A stretch of DNA of 30,084 nt from an uncultured Lachnospiraceae bacterium (lineage in GTDB: Bacteria > Bacillota > Clostridia > Lachnospirales > Lachnospiraceae). The DNA lies in NCBI GenBank assembly GCA_910585635.1, contig CAJUFE010000060.1, forward strand, positions 1 to 30,084, given 5' to 3'. Both the position numbers and the translations under genes were made by a program. Below are positions 22,070 through 30,084 of the stretch, piece by piece (the first letter of the stretch is position 1; the number at the start of each line of letters is the position of its first letter). Below the pieces are notes generated by a model, which had not been told where the DNA came from, ran no database searches, and saw only the letters and a program-made list of their open reading frames with translations.

Positions 22070-22083
22070 CAAACATATGTTCG
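22070..22083 (-). promoter_or_regulatory. LexA/SOS box in the reductase leader
   Basis: On minus, CGAACATATGTTTG matches the Bacillus-type LexA consensus CGAACRNRYGTTYC at 13 of 14 positions and is nearly palindromic. It lies about 8 nt after the predicted transcription start and 11 nt before the Shine-Dalgarno, where bound LexA would block transcription. Confidence 0.6.
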
Positions 22084-22097
22084 CATCCTGTCTGACT

Positions 22098-22126
22098 ATC
22101 ATACCATACGCTCCTACATCCCACAA
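22098..22126 (-). promoter_or_regulatory. promoter of the aldo-keto reductase gene
   Basis: On minus, TTGTGG (22126-22121), a 17-bp spacer and TATGAT (22103-22098) with extended -10 TGG. The predicted start near 22091 gives a leader of about 47 nt that contains the LexA-like box. Confidence 0.65.
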
Positions 22127-22160
22127 GCTTTTTTTCGCAGGTCGACCAAGAGACCACCGA

Positions 22161-22182
22161 CTACGCAGCGTAGGGAGGGGCC
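22161..22182. repeat. fragment related to the 20672-20873 palindromic element
   Basis: CTACGCAGCGTAGGGAGGGG and the next two bases resemble the AACGTAGCGGAGGGAGGGGC word at 20726-20745, with few mismatches. CTACGC/GCGTAG is itself a palindrome. The rest of the 22127-22207 gap shows no terminator for trkH. Confidence 0.4.
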
Positions 22183-22207
22183 TTTTAGCCAACAACCTAT
22201 AAGGCGA

Positions 22208-23653
22208 TCAAAACCCCTTCTTCCATGTCCCCGGCGAGAACAGGAGCAGCATGGGGAAGATCTCCAGCCTTCCTGCCAGCATATCGAACATGAACACATA
22301 TTTGGAGAAGGCGGAAAACCCGCTCCAGTTACAGGTAGGCCCTACCTTGGCCAGGCCGGGGCCGATGTTGTTGAAGGTGGCGGCCACCGCCGTCATATTG
22401 GTGGTCATATCGAAGCCGTCCAGGCTGACTAAGAGCAGGGACACGGCGAAGATGATGGCATAGGCCAGGAAATACCCATTGGCGGACCGGATCACGTTGT
22501 GCTCCAGCTTCTTGCCCTCCAGCTTTAGGATCTTCACACTCTGGGGATGGATCAGGTTCCCCAGCTCCCGCTTCACCTGCTTAAAAGCGATCAGGATCCT
22601 GGACACCTTCATGCCGCCGCCGGTGCTGCCCGCACAGGCGCCCACGAACATCAACACCACCAGGATCGTCTTGGAAAATTCCGGCCAGAGGTCGAAATCG
22701 GTGGTGGCAAAGCCGGTGGTGGTGATGATCGTCCCCACCTGGAAGGCGGCATGATGGAAAGCGACCAGAAGGCTAGGGAACAGATGGCGGATGTTCCAGC
22801 CGATCAAAAGGATCGACACCGCGATGATCCCCAGGTACGCTCTGGCCTCCTCACAGCCGAAGGCATCCTTAGGCTTCCGGATCCAGAAGAGATAGTACAC
22901 ATTAAAGTTGATCCCAAATAAGATCATGAACACGGTGATGATCCCCTGCTGCAGGTAGGTATAGGAGGCAGCGCTGGAGTTCAGGATACCGAAGCCGCCG
23001 GTGCCTGCCGTGCCAAAGCTCATACAGAGGGTGTCAAAGACCGGCATCCCGCTGAGGAGCAAGAGGAGGATCTGGACCAAAGTGATGATAAAATAGAGCA
23101 GATACAGGATCTTCGCCGTCTGCCGCACTTTGGGCACCAGCTTGCCCACCGAAGGGCCGGGACTCTCCGCCCGCATGATGTGCATGTTGTAGCCTCCGCC
23201 GGCCAAAGGGAGGACCGCCAGCATAAAGACGATCACCCCCATGCCGCCCACCCAGTGGGTGAAGCTCCTCCAGAGCAGCATACAGCGGCTCAGGGCCTCC
23301 ACGTCGGGGAGGATGCTGGAACCGGTGGTGGTAAAGCCGGAGACCACCTCGAACAGCGCATCCTCAAAGCAGGGGATCTCCCTGCTCAGATAAAAGGGGA
23401 GAGCCCCCATGATACTGAGGACGATCCAACTCAGCGCCACGCTGACAAAGCCTTCCTTTGCATAAAAGATACTGTTCTTTGGTTTCCGAAAGGTACAGAG
23501 GATCCCGATCCCCGCGCAGAGGGCTAAGGTGATGACAAAGTAGATGCCGCTCCGCTCTCCATAGAGCAGGGCAGCCCCACAGGGGAGGAGCATGAGCACG
23601 GCTTCCACGTTCAAGATCCATCCCAGAAAATATCGGATGATCGCAAGGTTCAT
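22208..23653 (-). CDS. trkH: TrkH/KtrB-type potassium uptake membrane protein
   Basis: A protein of 481 residues with the four membrane-pore-membrane repeats of the Trk/Ktr family. The four pore loops can be read: SGFTTTGSSIL, SFGTAGTGGFGI, TIITTTGFATTDF and ATFNNIGPGLAKVG, each with the key Gly of the potassium filter. HWVGGMGVIVFMLAVLPLAGGG is also typical. It forms the potassium channel of a Trk system in the cytoplasmic membrane, gated by the TrkA protein made from the adjacent gene. It lies 47 bp downstream of trkA on the same strand and is probably cotranscribed with it. The start at 23653 has an AAGGCGG about 11 nt upstream, a little far but the best available. Confidence 0.94.
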   Translation of the reverse strand: MNLAIIRYFLGWILNVEAVLMLLPCGAALLYGERSGIYFVITLALCAGIGILCTFRKPKNSIFYAKEGFVSVALSWIVLSIMGALPFYLSREIPCFEDALFEVVSGFTTTGSSILPDVEALSRCMLLWRSFTHWVGGMGVIVFMLAVLPLAGGGYNMHIMRAESPGPSVGKLVPKVRQTAKILYLLYFIITLVQILLLLLSGMPVFDTLCMSFGTAGTGGFGILNSSAASYTYLQQGIITVFMILFGINFNVYYLFWIRKPKDAFGCEEARAYLGIIAVSILLIGWNIRHLFPSLLVAFHHAAFQVGTIITTTGFATTDFDLWPEFSKTILVVLMFVGACAGSTGGGMKVSRILIAFKQVKRELGNLIHPQSVKILKLEGKKLEHNVIRSANGYFLAYAIIFAVSLLLVSLDGFDMTTNMTAVAATFNNIGPGLAKVGPTCNWSGFSAFSKYVFMFDMLAGRLEIFPMLLLFSPGTWKKGF

Positions 23654-23700
23654 CTATGTATACCGCCTTTTCTTTGAAAGTCCGCCGCCGGATAGGCAGC

Positions 23701-25056
23701 CTACTGCAATATATCCTTTATATCCTTAAGGCCCTGGTTGGTGGTCACGATGATCACCGTGTCCCCCACCTCCATGCGGTCCTTGCCTCGCGGTGTGATC
23801 ACCTTTCCCCGTCGATTGATGCAGGCTACCAGCAGATTTTTCTTTAACTGCAGCTTTTCCAGGGGGATGCCCACCACCGGCGCGTCAGGACCGATCCGAA
23901 ACTCCAGTGCCTCCGCACGGTCATCGGCGATCCGATACAGGGTCTCCACATTACTCCCCAGAGAGTTCTGCATGGCACGCACATACTGCAAGATCAGATC
24001 GGCCGTCAGCAGCTTCGGATAGATCACGCTCCCTAAGTTCAGGGAATCCACCACATCCGAAAAGGTGGTCCGGTTCACCTTGGTGATCAGCTTGGCATTA
24101 GACTTGCTGGCCGCGTACAAAGACAGCATGATGTTCTCCTCGTCCAGACCGGTCATGGAGGCAAAGGCTTCCATCCGCCCCAGCCCTTCTTCCGCCAAAA
24201 GCTGTTGGTCAGAGCCGTTCCCATGGATGATCATCGTATGAGGAAGGGACTCACTGAGCTCATTACAGTGCTCCAGATCCTGCTCGATGATCTTGATCTT
24301 GATGTTCGTATCCTTTAGGACCTTGGCCAGATAATAGGTCAGCTTGCCGCCTCCCACGATCATGATCGAGCGGACGCTGTTATTGACGATCCCTACCTTT
24401 TGGAAGAAATCCGTAGAATCCTTCTGGGAGGCGATGAAGGAGATCTTATCTCCCGCCATCAGCTCAAAGTTACCTCCCGGGATCACCACATCCTTCCCCC
24501 GCTCCACCACACAGATCAACACGTTGCACTTAAGCCTAGTCCCCACCTCCATGACCTTCATGTGGTCCAGCTTGGAGCCTTCCGGGATGATGAACTTCAA
24601 AAGCTCCACCCGACCCTTGGCGAAGGTGTCGATCTTGATCGCCGAGGGGAAGCGTAAGAGTCTGGAGATCTCCACAGCCGAGGCCAGCTCCGGGTTGATC
24701 GCCAGGGAAAGGTTCAATTCCTCCCGGATATAGTTGACCTCCGTGGAATACTCCGGGTTCCGGATCCGGGCGATCGTATGGCAGTTCCCTGCCTTTTTCG
24801 CGATCAGGCAGCAGAGCATGTTCAGCTCGTCCGAATTGGTGGTGGCGATCAAAAGGTCCGCATCAGCGATCCCGGCTTCCATCTGCACCTGATAGCTGGC
24901 CCCATTCCCGGTCACGGACATCACATCGATCGAATCCGCCACCGAGCGCAGTGTGTCCGGATCGCTGTCGATCAATGTGATATCATGGTTTTCCCGGTTC
25001 AGCCTTTCTGCCAAAGTAAAACCGACCTGGCCGCAGCCCACGATCAAGATCTTCAT
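23701..25056 (-). CDS. trkA: TrkA-type potassium channel regulatory protein (two RCK domains)
   Basis: A protein of 451 residues, the length of double-RCK TrkA. The first Rossmann domain has ILIVGCGQVGFTLAERL (GxGxxG) followed by the acidic end of strand 2 (LIDSD), right for NAD(H). The second starts SIMIVGGGKLTYYLAKVL with a degenerate glycine motif (GGGKLT), so it may not bind nucleotide. Each is followed by a TrkA-C domain (about 140-220 and 370-451). It sits on the cytoplasmic face of TrkH and controls gating. The Shine-Dalgarno AAGGAGG (25070-25064) overlaps the stop codon of the RNase gene upstream, which suggests coupling within one operon. Confidence 0.94.
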   Translation of the reverse strand: MKILIVGCGQVGFTLAERLNRENHDITLIDSDPDTLRSVADSIDVMSVTGNGASYQVQMEAGIADADLLIATTNSDELNMLCCLIAKKAGNCHTIARIRNPEYSTEVNYIREELNLSLAINPELASAVEISRLLRFPSAIKIDTFAKGRVELLKFIIPEGSKLDHMKVMEVGTRLKCNVLICVVERGKDVVIPGGNFELMAGDKISFIASQKDSTDFFQKVGIVNNSVRSIMIVGGGKLTYYLAKVLKDTNIKIKIIEQDLEHCNELSESLPHTMIIHGNGSDQQLLAEEGLGRMEAFASMTGLDEENIMLSLYAASKSNAKLITKVNRTTFSDVVDSLNLGSVIYPKLLTADLILQYVRAMQNSLGSNVETLYRIADDRAEALEFRIGPDAPVVGIPLEKLQLKKNLLVACINRRGKVITPRGKDRMEVGDTVIIVTTNQGLKDIKDILQ

Positions 25057-25068
25057 CTCAGTCCCTCC

Positions 25069-26502
25069 TTATGTTCCAGTACCTCTATCTGTATTAGAAA
25101 AACCTGTATCTGCAAATGCCCTTACCGCCGCCAGCTGCTCATGCAGCGGCCGGCGCAGCTTCTTTCGGGTCAGCTCCACCAGGCCCAGCTCCGTCATATC
25201 CACCACTGTGGTCTTCACCGGGTCCTTCTGCACTACCGTCCGCAGATGGTCCAGGAGACAGGCGCGGTCCTCCTCTTCCTCCATATCGATGAAGTCCACC
25301 AGGACGATCCCGGACAGTTCCCGCAGGCGCAGCTGCCGCCCGATCTCCTCCGCCGCCTCCAGGTTGATTTTTACGATCGTCTCCCGCTTCGTCCTTTTGC
25401 CGCTGTACTTCCCGGTGTTCACATCGATCGCCACCAGGGCCTCTGTGGGCTCGATCACCAGATATCCCCCGGACTTCAGCCAGACCCGCTTAGCCAGAGC
25501 GTCCGCCATGGCCTTGTCCAGGCCGTACAGCTCCTTTAAAGGGAGCAGGTCGTCCTGATAGAGCCGCAGCTTCTGTGCATCCTCCGGCTGCTCCTCCCGC
25601 AAAAAACGGTCGATCTGGGCATAGAGCGCCGGATCGTCGGTGACGATCTCGCCCAAGCGGTCCGCGTAGGCGTTCCGGATCTGGGCTAAAAAGGAGGCCG
25701 GGGCCTGGTACAACAGGCTGTAGCAGCTGCGGAAGCCCCCGTTATCCAGGACGCGCCTGCAGACCGACATGAGCTGCCTGATCTCTGCCTGCAGCTCTTC
25801 TATGGTGGCGTCCTTCCCGTTGGTCCGGATGATGATCCCGACCGTCCGCTCCCTTCCCGGCGGCGGACCAGGATACCCAGCCTTCTGCTGTCCGGTCGTC
25901 CCATCCGTTCCCTCCAAGGCTCCTCTGCCCGTCTCCGACTGTAGTGGCTCACCATCATGCCCCTCAGAGAGTCCTCCACCCTTCTTTGCGGATGTGCTAC
26001 TGCCAGCTCCCTCCGGTGGACCCCAAAGCACTTCTAAAAGAGGGCTGAGCGCGAGCTTCATCTCCTGCCGCCACTTCTGGTCCGTGATCTTATTGGAGAA
26101 CCCGATCCCGCTCTTTCCCAGGGTCAGGACGATCCGCTTTCCAGCGAAAGAAAGCTTTTCCGTCAGGACCGGCGCCTTAGTCTTCACCGCTTCCCGGCAG
26201 ACCTGGACCACGATCTCATCGCCTACCTTCAGCGCCTGGGCCGGACCCTTGGCGTGTTTTTTACGCTGTTCCGTATACAGATGGTCCATGCCCTCCTTAA
26301 GGCTGTAGTAGCCGGTCACGCCGCCGATATCCACGAAGGCGGCGCTGATATTTTTCTGTATGCTCTGGACCTTGCCCACATAGATATCATTGAGCTTCGG
26401 CCCCTTCCCCATCGGCTCCAGACCAAGCTGCAGGATCTTCCGGTCTGCGGCCAGGGCGGTGCAGACGGACTGTTCCCAGTGGGTGATGATCAATCTCTCC
26501 AT
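25069..26502 (-). CDS. rng: ribonuclease E/G family protein
   Basis: A protein of 477 residues. An S1 RNA-binding domain (about 36-110, KLNDIYVGKVQSIQKNISAAFVDIG) is followed by the RNase E/G catalytic core. D360 and N362 (VAIDVNTGKYSG) and D403 (VLVDFIDM) match the magnesium ligands of E. coli RNase E, with the same 43-residue spacing between the aspartates. Two features are odd. Residues 160-220 are a Gly/Ser/Pro-rich insert between S1-side and catalytic parts. The protein also ends at RKKLRRPLHEQL plus a short tail, without the CPxC zinc-link seen in many relatives. It should process rRNA or degrade mRNA. I chose the ATG at 26502, within the end of the preceding gene (13-bp overlap), because MERLIITHWEQ is the family-like N-terminus. 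Confidence 0.9.
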   Translation of the reverse strand: MERLIITHWEQSVCTALAADRKILQLGLEPMGKGPKLNDIYVGKVQSIQKNISAAFVDIGGVTGYYSLKEGMDHLYTEQRKKHAKGPAQALKVGDEIVVQVCREAVKTKAPVLTEKLSFAGKRIVLTLGKSGIGFSNKITDQKWRQEMKLALSPLLEVLWGPPEGAGSSTSAKKGGGLSEGHDGEPLQSETGRGALEGTDGTTGQQKAGYPGPPPGRERTVGIIIRTNGKDATIEELQAEIRQLMSVCRRVLDNGGFRSCYSLLYQAPASFLAQIRNAYADRLGEIVTDDPALYAQIDRFLREEQPEDAQKLRLYQDDLLPLKELYGLDKAMADALAKRVWLKSGGYLVIEPTEALVAIDVNTGKYSGKRTKRETIVKINLEAAEEIGRQLRLRELSGIVLVDFIDMEEEEDRACLLDHLRTVVQKDPVKTTVVDMTELGLVELTRKKLRRPLHEQLAAVRAFADTGFSNTDRGTGT

Positions 26503-27431
26503 GATCGGCTGTCTTCTTTCTCCTCCTGGCGGGTCTTTTCCCCCTGCCGGATATCCTCCTGGCAGAGCCTTTCCTCCGGCGCGGTCCCTAAGTCTTCCAG
26601 AGAGATGAAACAATGGCCTTTACAACACATGACACTGCCGTAACGATCTCTGTCATGGTCGGTCTCTGCGGAAGGCATCTCCACATCCGGCTTCGCCCCA
26701 TCGGGCTGTCCTCCGTCCGATATCGCCCCGCTCGACTGCTCTCTGTCTGACACTGCTCCACTGGGCTGCTCTCCCTCCGGCAGCTCTGCGTACACGTTCT
26801 CCCGCTGGATCATAAATGCGAAGGGCGGCCGCTCCTCTCCCAGGGACTGGTAAAAAGCGTCCAGGACCAGCTCCGGCTTGATATTCTCCGCGCTCCCGGC
26901 GGAGAGCAGCATATAGACGCTGGCCCCTTCTGCCCGCAGCGCATAGACCAGGGGCTTCAGATCCAGCTCCTTCGTCCCCTTTTTCGTCTTTTTGGTGATG
27001 AAGACCTCCTCCCGGCCATAAAAGGTCTCCATAGCCTGCATCCACTTTTCCGGATCCTCCGGCTCATAACCTGGGCGGAAGGAGAGCGTATACCCGGCGG
27101 CGGCCACGATGGACATGGCGTTGCCCGCCTGATCCGGCAGACGGCGGCAGCTCTCCACATGGAAGCCCTCCGCCATGGTCCTGTTCATCCGCTCCTTCAT
27201 GGTAGCCAGGTCCTCTGTAACCTCCACCTGGATATCCAGGTACTCGCCCTTGCTGGTGATCCCCACCCCCAGAGGGGCGGCAAAGGACATGATCTGGTGG
27301 GGACTGAAGCCGCCGCTATAGCAGATGGCCACATCGGCCCGCCGCATCACCTTCTGGAAATACCGCATCACATCCAGATGGCCGATGAACTTGGCGCTCC
27401 CCTGTTTGGAAAATTTGATCCTAACCTTCAT
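26490..27431 (-). CDS. DUF2344 radical SAM-associated protein (TIGR03936 type)
   Basis: A protein of 313 residues. The DUF2344 core (1-215) has KVRIKFSKQGSAKFIGHLDVMRYFQ, CYSGGFSPHQIMSFAAPLGVG and ENIKPELVLDAF. Its function is not settled, but it nearly always sits next to a TIGR03960-type radical SAM gene and RNase E/G, as here, and some relatives are fused to the radical SAM protein. Residues 216-313 are an unusual hydrophilic tail with a repeat of about 10 residues (PSGAVSDREQ, SSGAISDGGQ, PDGAKPDVEM). The start at 27431 has AAGGGGG 7 nt upstream and overlaps the stop of the radical SAM gene by 11 bp. The 3' end overlaps the RNase gene, so translation of all three is probably coupled. Confidence 0.88.
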   Translation of the reverse strand: MKVRIKFSKQGSAKFIGHLDVMRYFQKVMRRADVAICYSGGFSPHQIMSFAAPLGVGITSKGEYLDIQVEVTEDLATMKERMNRTMAEGFHVESCRRLPDQAGNAMSIVAAAGYTLSFRPGYEPEDPEKWMQAMETFYGREEVFITKKTKKGTKELDLKPLVYALRAEGASVYMLLSAGSAENIKPELVLDAFYQSLGEERPPFAFMIQRENVYAELPEGEQPSGAVSDREQSSGAISDGGQPDGAKPDVEMPSAETDHDRDRYGSVMCCKGHCFISLEDLGTAPEERLCQEDIRQGEKTRQEEKEDSRSWRD

Positions 27432-29283
27432 AGCAGACACCCCCTTCAAACTTCCTGGCGCCGCAGCCGGAACAGGCCTGGCGGCAGTTGGGGGTCACCT
27501 CCCCTTTCATGGCCTTCTCCCACTCCCGCTTTAAAAAGGCCTTGGAGACCCCGGCGTCGATGAAGTCCCAGGGGAAGATCTCCTCTAGATCCCGCTCCCG
27601 GGTGGTATAGAAGGCGATGGGGATCTGGCAGGTGTCAAAGGCCTTCATCCAGATCGCATTATCAAAGTATTCGGACCAGGAGTCAAAGAGCGCGCCGTTC
27701 TTGTAGGCCTCCTCCACCACGGCGCCTACCCGGCGGTCCCCTCGGGCTAAGACGCCCTCCAGCACCGTCAGCTCCGCCTCATGCCAGTTATATTTTAAAC
27801 TCTTATAGTTTTGCATCTCCCTAAATTTCTGCCGGACGATGTTCGCCCGCTCGATGAACTCCTCCTTGGTACACATCCTGGCCCACTGGAAAGGCGTGAA
27901 GGGCTTGGGCACAAAGAAGGAGGAGCTGGCCACGATCTGCACCCTGCCATGGCGCTGCTCCTTGGGGATCTCGTCGTAATAGGTCTCGGCCACCTTTTCG
28001 GAGAGCAGGGCGATCCCTTCCATATCCTCCCTCGTCTCCGTGGGCAGGCCCAGCATGAAATACAGCTTCACCCGGTTCCAGCCGCCATGGAAGGCCTGGG
28101 CGGCTCCGGTGAGGATATCCTCCTCGGTGAGCCCTTTGTTGATCACGTCCCTGAGCCGCTGGGAACCGGCCTCCGGAGCAAAGGTCAGGCTGCTCTTCTT
28201 CACATCCTGGACCTTGCGCATCACGTCCAGGGAGAAGGCATCGATCCGCAGGGAGGGCAAGGAGATGTTCACCCCTTTCCCCTTGGTCACATCGATCAGG
28301 AAGCTGATCAGCTCCTCCAGCTGGGTATGGTCGCTGGAGCTTAAGGAGCTCAGGGAGATCTCCTCGTGGCCGGTGGACTGGAGGAGCTTAAGCGCATAAC
28401 CTTTCAGATAGTCCAGTCCTCTCTCCCGCAGAGGACGGTAGATGTTCCCCGCCTGGCAGAACCGGCAGCCCCGTATACAGCCCCGCATGATCTCCAGCAC
28501 CACCCGGTCCTGGGTGACCTTGATAAAGGGGACCAGGGGCTTTTCGATATAGACGGCACTGTCCATATCCATCACCAGCTCCTTGGTGATGGTGGCCTTG
28601 GCATGGGCGTTGATCGGCGTGAAGCTCTGGATCGTGCCATCCTCTTTATAGCGCACTTCATAAAAGGAAGGGACATAGATCCCCGGGATCTGGGCCGCCA
28701 GTTCTAAAAACTGCGCCCGGGTCCCGCCAACCTGTTTGTTCTCCTTATAGCGGTCCAGCAGCTCATCATAGACCGTCTCCCCCTCCCCGATGTAGAACAG
28801 GTCGAAAAAGTCGGCCAGAGGCTCCGGGTTATAAGCGCAGGGGCCGCCGCCGATCACGATCGGCATGTCCTCCCCCCGCTCGCAGGCGTGGAGGGGGATC
28901 TGGGAGAGCTCCAGGACCTGGAGGATATTGGTGTAGCACATCTCATATTGGAGGGTGATCCCTAAAAAGTCGAAATCCCGGATCGGCTCCTGGGATTCTA
29001 AGGCGAACAGGGGGATCTTCTGCTCCCGCATGATCTTGTCCAGATCCGTCCAGGGGGCGTAGACCCGCTCGCAGTACACATCCTCCCGCCGGTTGAACAT
29101 ATCGTAGAGGATCTGGATCCCCAGATGGGACATACCGATCTCGTACACGTCCGGGAAGCACATGGCAAAGCGGATGTCCACAGACCTCGGGTCCTTCACG
29201 CACATGTTCACCTCGCCGCCGATGTAGCGGGCGGGTTGTTGGATACTTAGTAAGATCTCATCAGGTAAGGCTAGTTTTCTCAT
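27421..29283 (-). CDS. radical SAM protein, TIGR03960 type
   Basis: A protein of 620 residues. An N-terminal B12-binding-like domain (1-240; FPDVYEIGMSHLGIQILYD, VIGGGPCAYNPEPLADFFD) precedes a radical SAM barrel with the CxxxCxxC cluster at C269, C273 and C276 (GCIRGCRFCQAG). GSQRLRDVINKG and LYFMLGLPTETRED follow. The C-terminus has a further cysteine set (CRQACSGCGARKF). It binds a 4Fe-4S cluster and S-adenosylmethionine; the substrate is unknown, and an RNA or translation-related role is only suggested by its constant neighbours. The start at 29283 (MRKLALPDE) follows GAGGTG; the frame stays open to 29466, but those residues look non-coding. It is the first gene of a probable five-gene operon that runs through DUF2344, rng and trkA to trkH. 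I see no clear promoter in 29284-29621. Confidence 0.92.
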   Translation of the reverse strand: MRKLALPDEILLSIQQPARYIGGEVNMCVKDPRSVDIRFAMCFPDVYEIGMSHLGIQILYDMFNRREDVYCERVYAPWTDLDKIMREQKIPLFALESQEPIRDFDFLGITLQYEMCYTNILQVLELSQIPLHACERGEDMPIVIGGGPCAYNPEPLADFFDLFYIGEGETVYDELLDRYKENKQVGGTRAQFLELAAQIPGIYVPSFYEVRYKEDGTIQSFTPINAHAKATITKELVMDMDSAVYIEKPLVPFIKVTQDRVVLEIMRGCIRGCRFCQAGNIYRPLRERGLDYLKGYALKLLQSTGHEEISLSSLSSSDHTQLEELISFLIDVTKGKGVNISLPSLRIDAFSLDVMRKVQDVKKSSLTFAPEAGSQRLRDVINKGLTEEDILTGAAQAFHGGWNRVKLYFMLGLPTETREDMEGIALLSEKVAETYYDEIPKEQRHGRVQIVASSSFFVPKPFTPFQWARMCTKEEFIERANIVRQKFREMQNYKSLKYNWHEAELTVLEGVLARGDRRVGAVVEEAYKNGALFDSWSEYFDNAIWMKAFDTCQIPIAFYTTRERDLEEIFPWDFIDAGVSKAFLKREWEKAMKGEVTPNCRQACSGCGARKFEGGVCYEG

Positions 29284-29621
29284 AAACACCTCATTTTCCT
29301 TGATTTTACGGGCTTTTTCCAAACAGTCAGATCCGTATTTCAAGCTATCTGCCGTTCTTTGTTTCTTATGTGCATATCGCTTTTTAAAGGAAATTTTTGG
29401 GTCATTCGTGCCGTTCCTTTTTATGCAGATGTACGCAGGAGAAGGACATTTTTTTGCCCCTCTCACTTTTTTGATCTTTTTTGTATAACGGAATTTACAT
29501 GCAAAACCGTATCAATACGTACAAAACATCACGCGAACCAACGTCAGATCATCCCTTTTTCATGAAAACACTCTGGATAAGTATACGATATTTTGTTTAG
29601 TCTAGCAAGCCTTTCTGCAAA

Positions 29622-30084
29622 TTATCCCAAAGTGCTTCTGATAAAAGGATCAAGGAATGCCACGTAGCCCTCAAGAACGCTTACAGTTTTTTCCGGGCAG
29701 AGTTCTCCGTTATCGTCTGTCCGGATACCGGCCAATCCTGCCAGAAGATCAAAGTATTGATGGACTCCTTCGTAGCCATCCCAGATCGTTCTCTCTTACT
29801 AATTTTCCCATCCTTGTGGCATGATCCCCTGCCATACGCTGTAAAGTCCATGCCGCAGGATCACGTTGTGTCGAGGGGATCGTGCTTAAATATTTATTGA
29901 TCAGGCTTCTTCTTTTGAATGCCACGGCACACCATTTTCGTCATAATATAAACTGCTGTGCTTATATTTCACTCCACCTCTGATATCCGCACCCTCGCCT
30001 CCTCTTATATCTTCAAATCCAGATCCGCACCAACCTGCGGCTGATCTTTCACAGTGGTTTTGCCCGCATCCTCTTCCTGGGCAG
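29622..30084 (-). pseudogene. broken coding-like fragments at the window edge
   Basis: No intact gene is present, but several minus-strand pieces read like protein and end in stops. One is 29622-29795: ERTIWDGYEGVHQYFDLLAG, on to PFIRSTLG. Others are a piece around 29800-29880 reading RHGLYSVWQGIMPQGWEN, and one from the window edge to a TGA at 29901-29903, reading KHSSLYYDENGVPWHSKEEA. They lie in different frames and none has a start codon with a ribosome binding site. This suggests a decayed gene or genes, perhaps from an accessory element, but I cannot name the family. The fragment at the edge could be the intact end of a gene outside the window. Confidence 0.4.

Noticed and set aside
29359..29565. 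Small plus-strand gene of 68 codons upstream of the radical SAM gene
   Set aside because: No ribosome binding site, AT-rich low-complexity translation rich in Phe, and overlap with a competing frame. It is more likely non-coding leader DNA.

Overview
The window is about 30 kb of a fairly GC-rich Firmicutes chromosome, most likely a Lachnospiraceae-type gut clostridium. The signs are a glmS self-cleaving ribozyme, AGGAGG-type ribosome binding sites, LytR-CpsA-Psr and NlpC/P60 envelope proteins, a YesN-like response regulator, and the clostridial order radical SAM (TIGR03960 type) - DUF2344 - RNase E/G. This assignment is inference; there is no rRNA gene or other taxonomic marker.

Left edge (1-1980). 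A secreted GH5 endoglucanase is cut off before its catalytic Glu, next to foreign-looking sequence that may be an insertion sequence end. Beside it is an Abi_2/AbiF-like HEPN protein. Its leader has a strong promoter, a compact nested hairpin RNA ending in a T-rich tract, a good Shine-Dalgarno and, overlapping the promoter, a LexA-like box. This AbiF-plus-small-RNA unit is the most interesting system in the window: AbiF proteins with an upstream structured RNA have been described, and such RNA-toxin pairs have been linked to the ancestry of Cas13.

Sugar cluster (1965-12028, all minus strand). In transcription order: transketolase, a frameshifted AraC regulator, xylulokinase, a DUF4867 protein, an L-fucose-isomerase-like sugar isomerase, an FSA-type transaldolase and an orphan YesN-like response regulator, closed by a hairpin terminator. 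The genes make a complete route: aldose, ketose, ketose 5-phosphate, then transketolase and transaldolase. An identical 18-bp sequence lies exactly 46 bp upstream of the -10 box of both the transketolase and the xylulokinase promoters, so the two units are probably co-regulated. The gaps after tkt, xylB and the DUF4867 gene, and the 3' end of araC, each hold a different short tandem repeat (27-28, 28, about 35 and 42 bp).

Middle (12172-20521). A chemoreceptor gene appears to have lost the second half of its sensor and TM2. Convergent to it are two large envelope genes, an LCP ligase and an NlpC/P60 hydrolase with repeat-rich linkers. Then comes glmS with its own promoter and ribozyme.

Right part (20522-30084). 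After glmS lie a 103-bp element with inverted ends and a 200-bp multi-arm palindromic element. Next are an aldo-keto reductase with two ferredoxin-type clusters and a near-consensus LexA box in its leader, the TrkH/TrkA potassium uptake pair, and RNase E/G, DUF2344 and radical SAM genes, which look like one operon transcribed from right to left. The last 460 bp holds only broken coding-like fragments.
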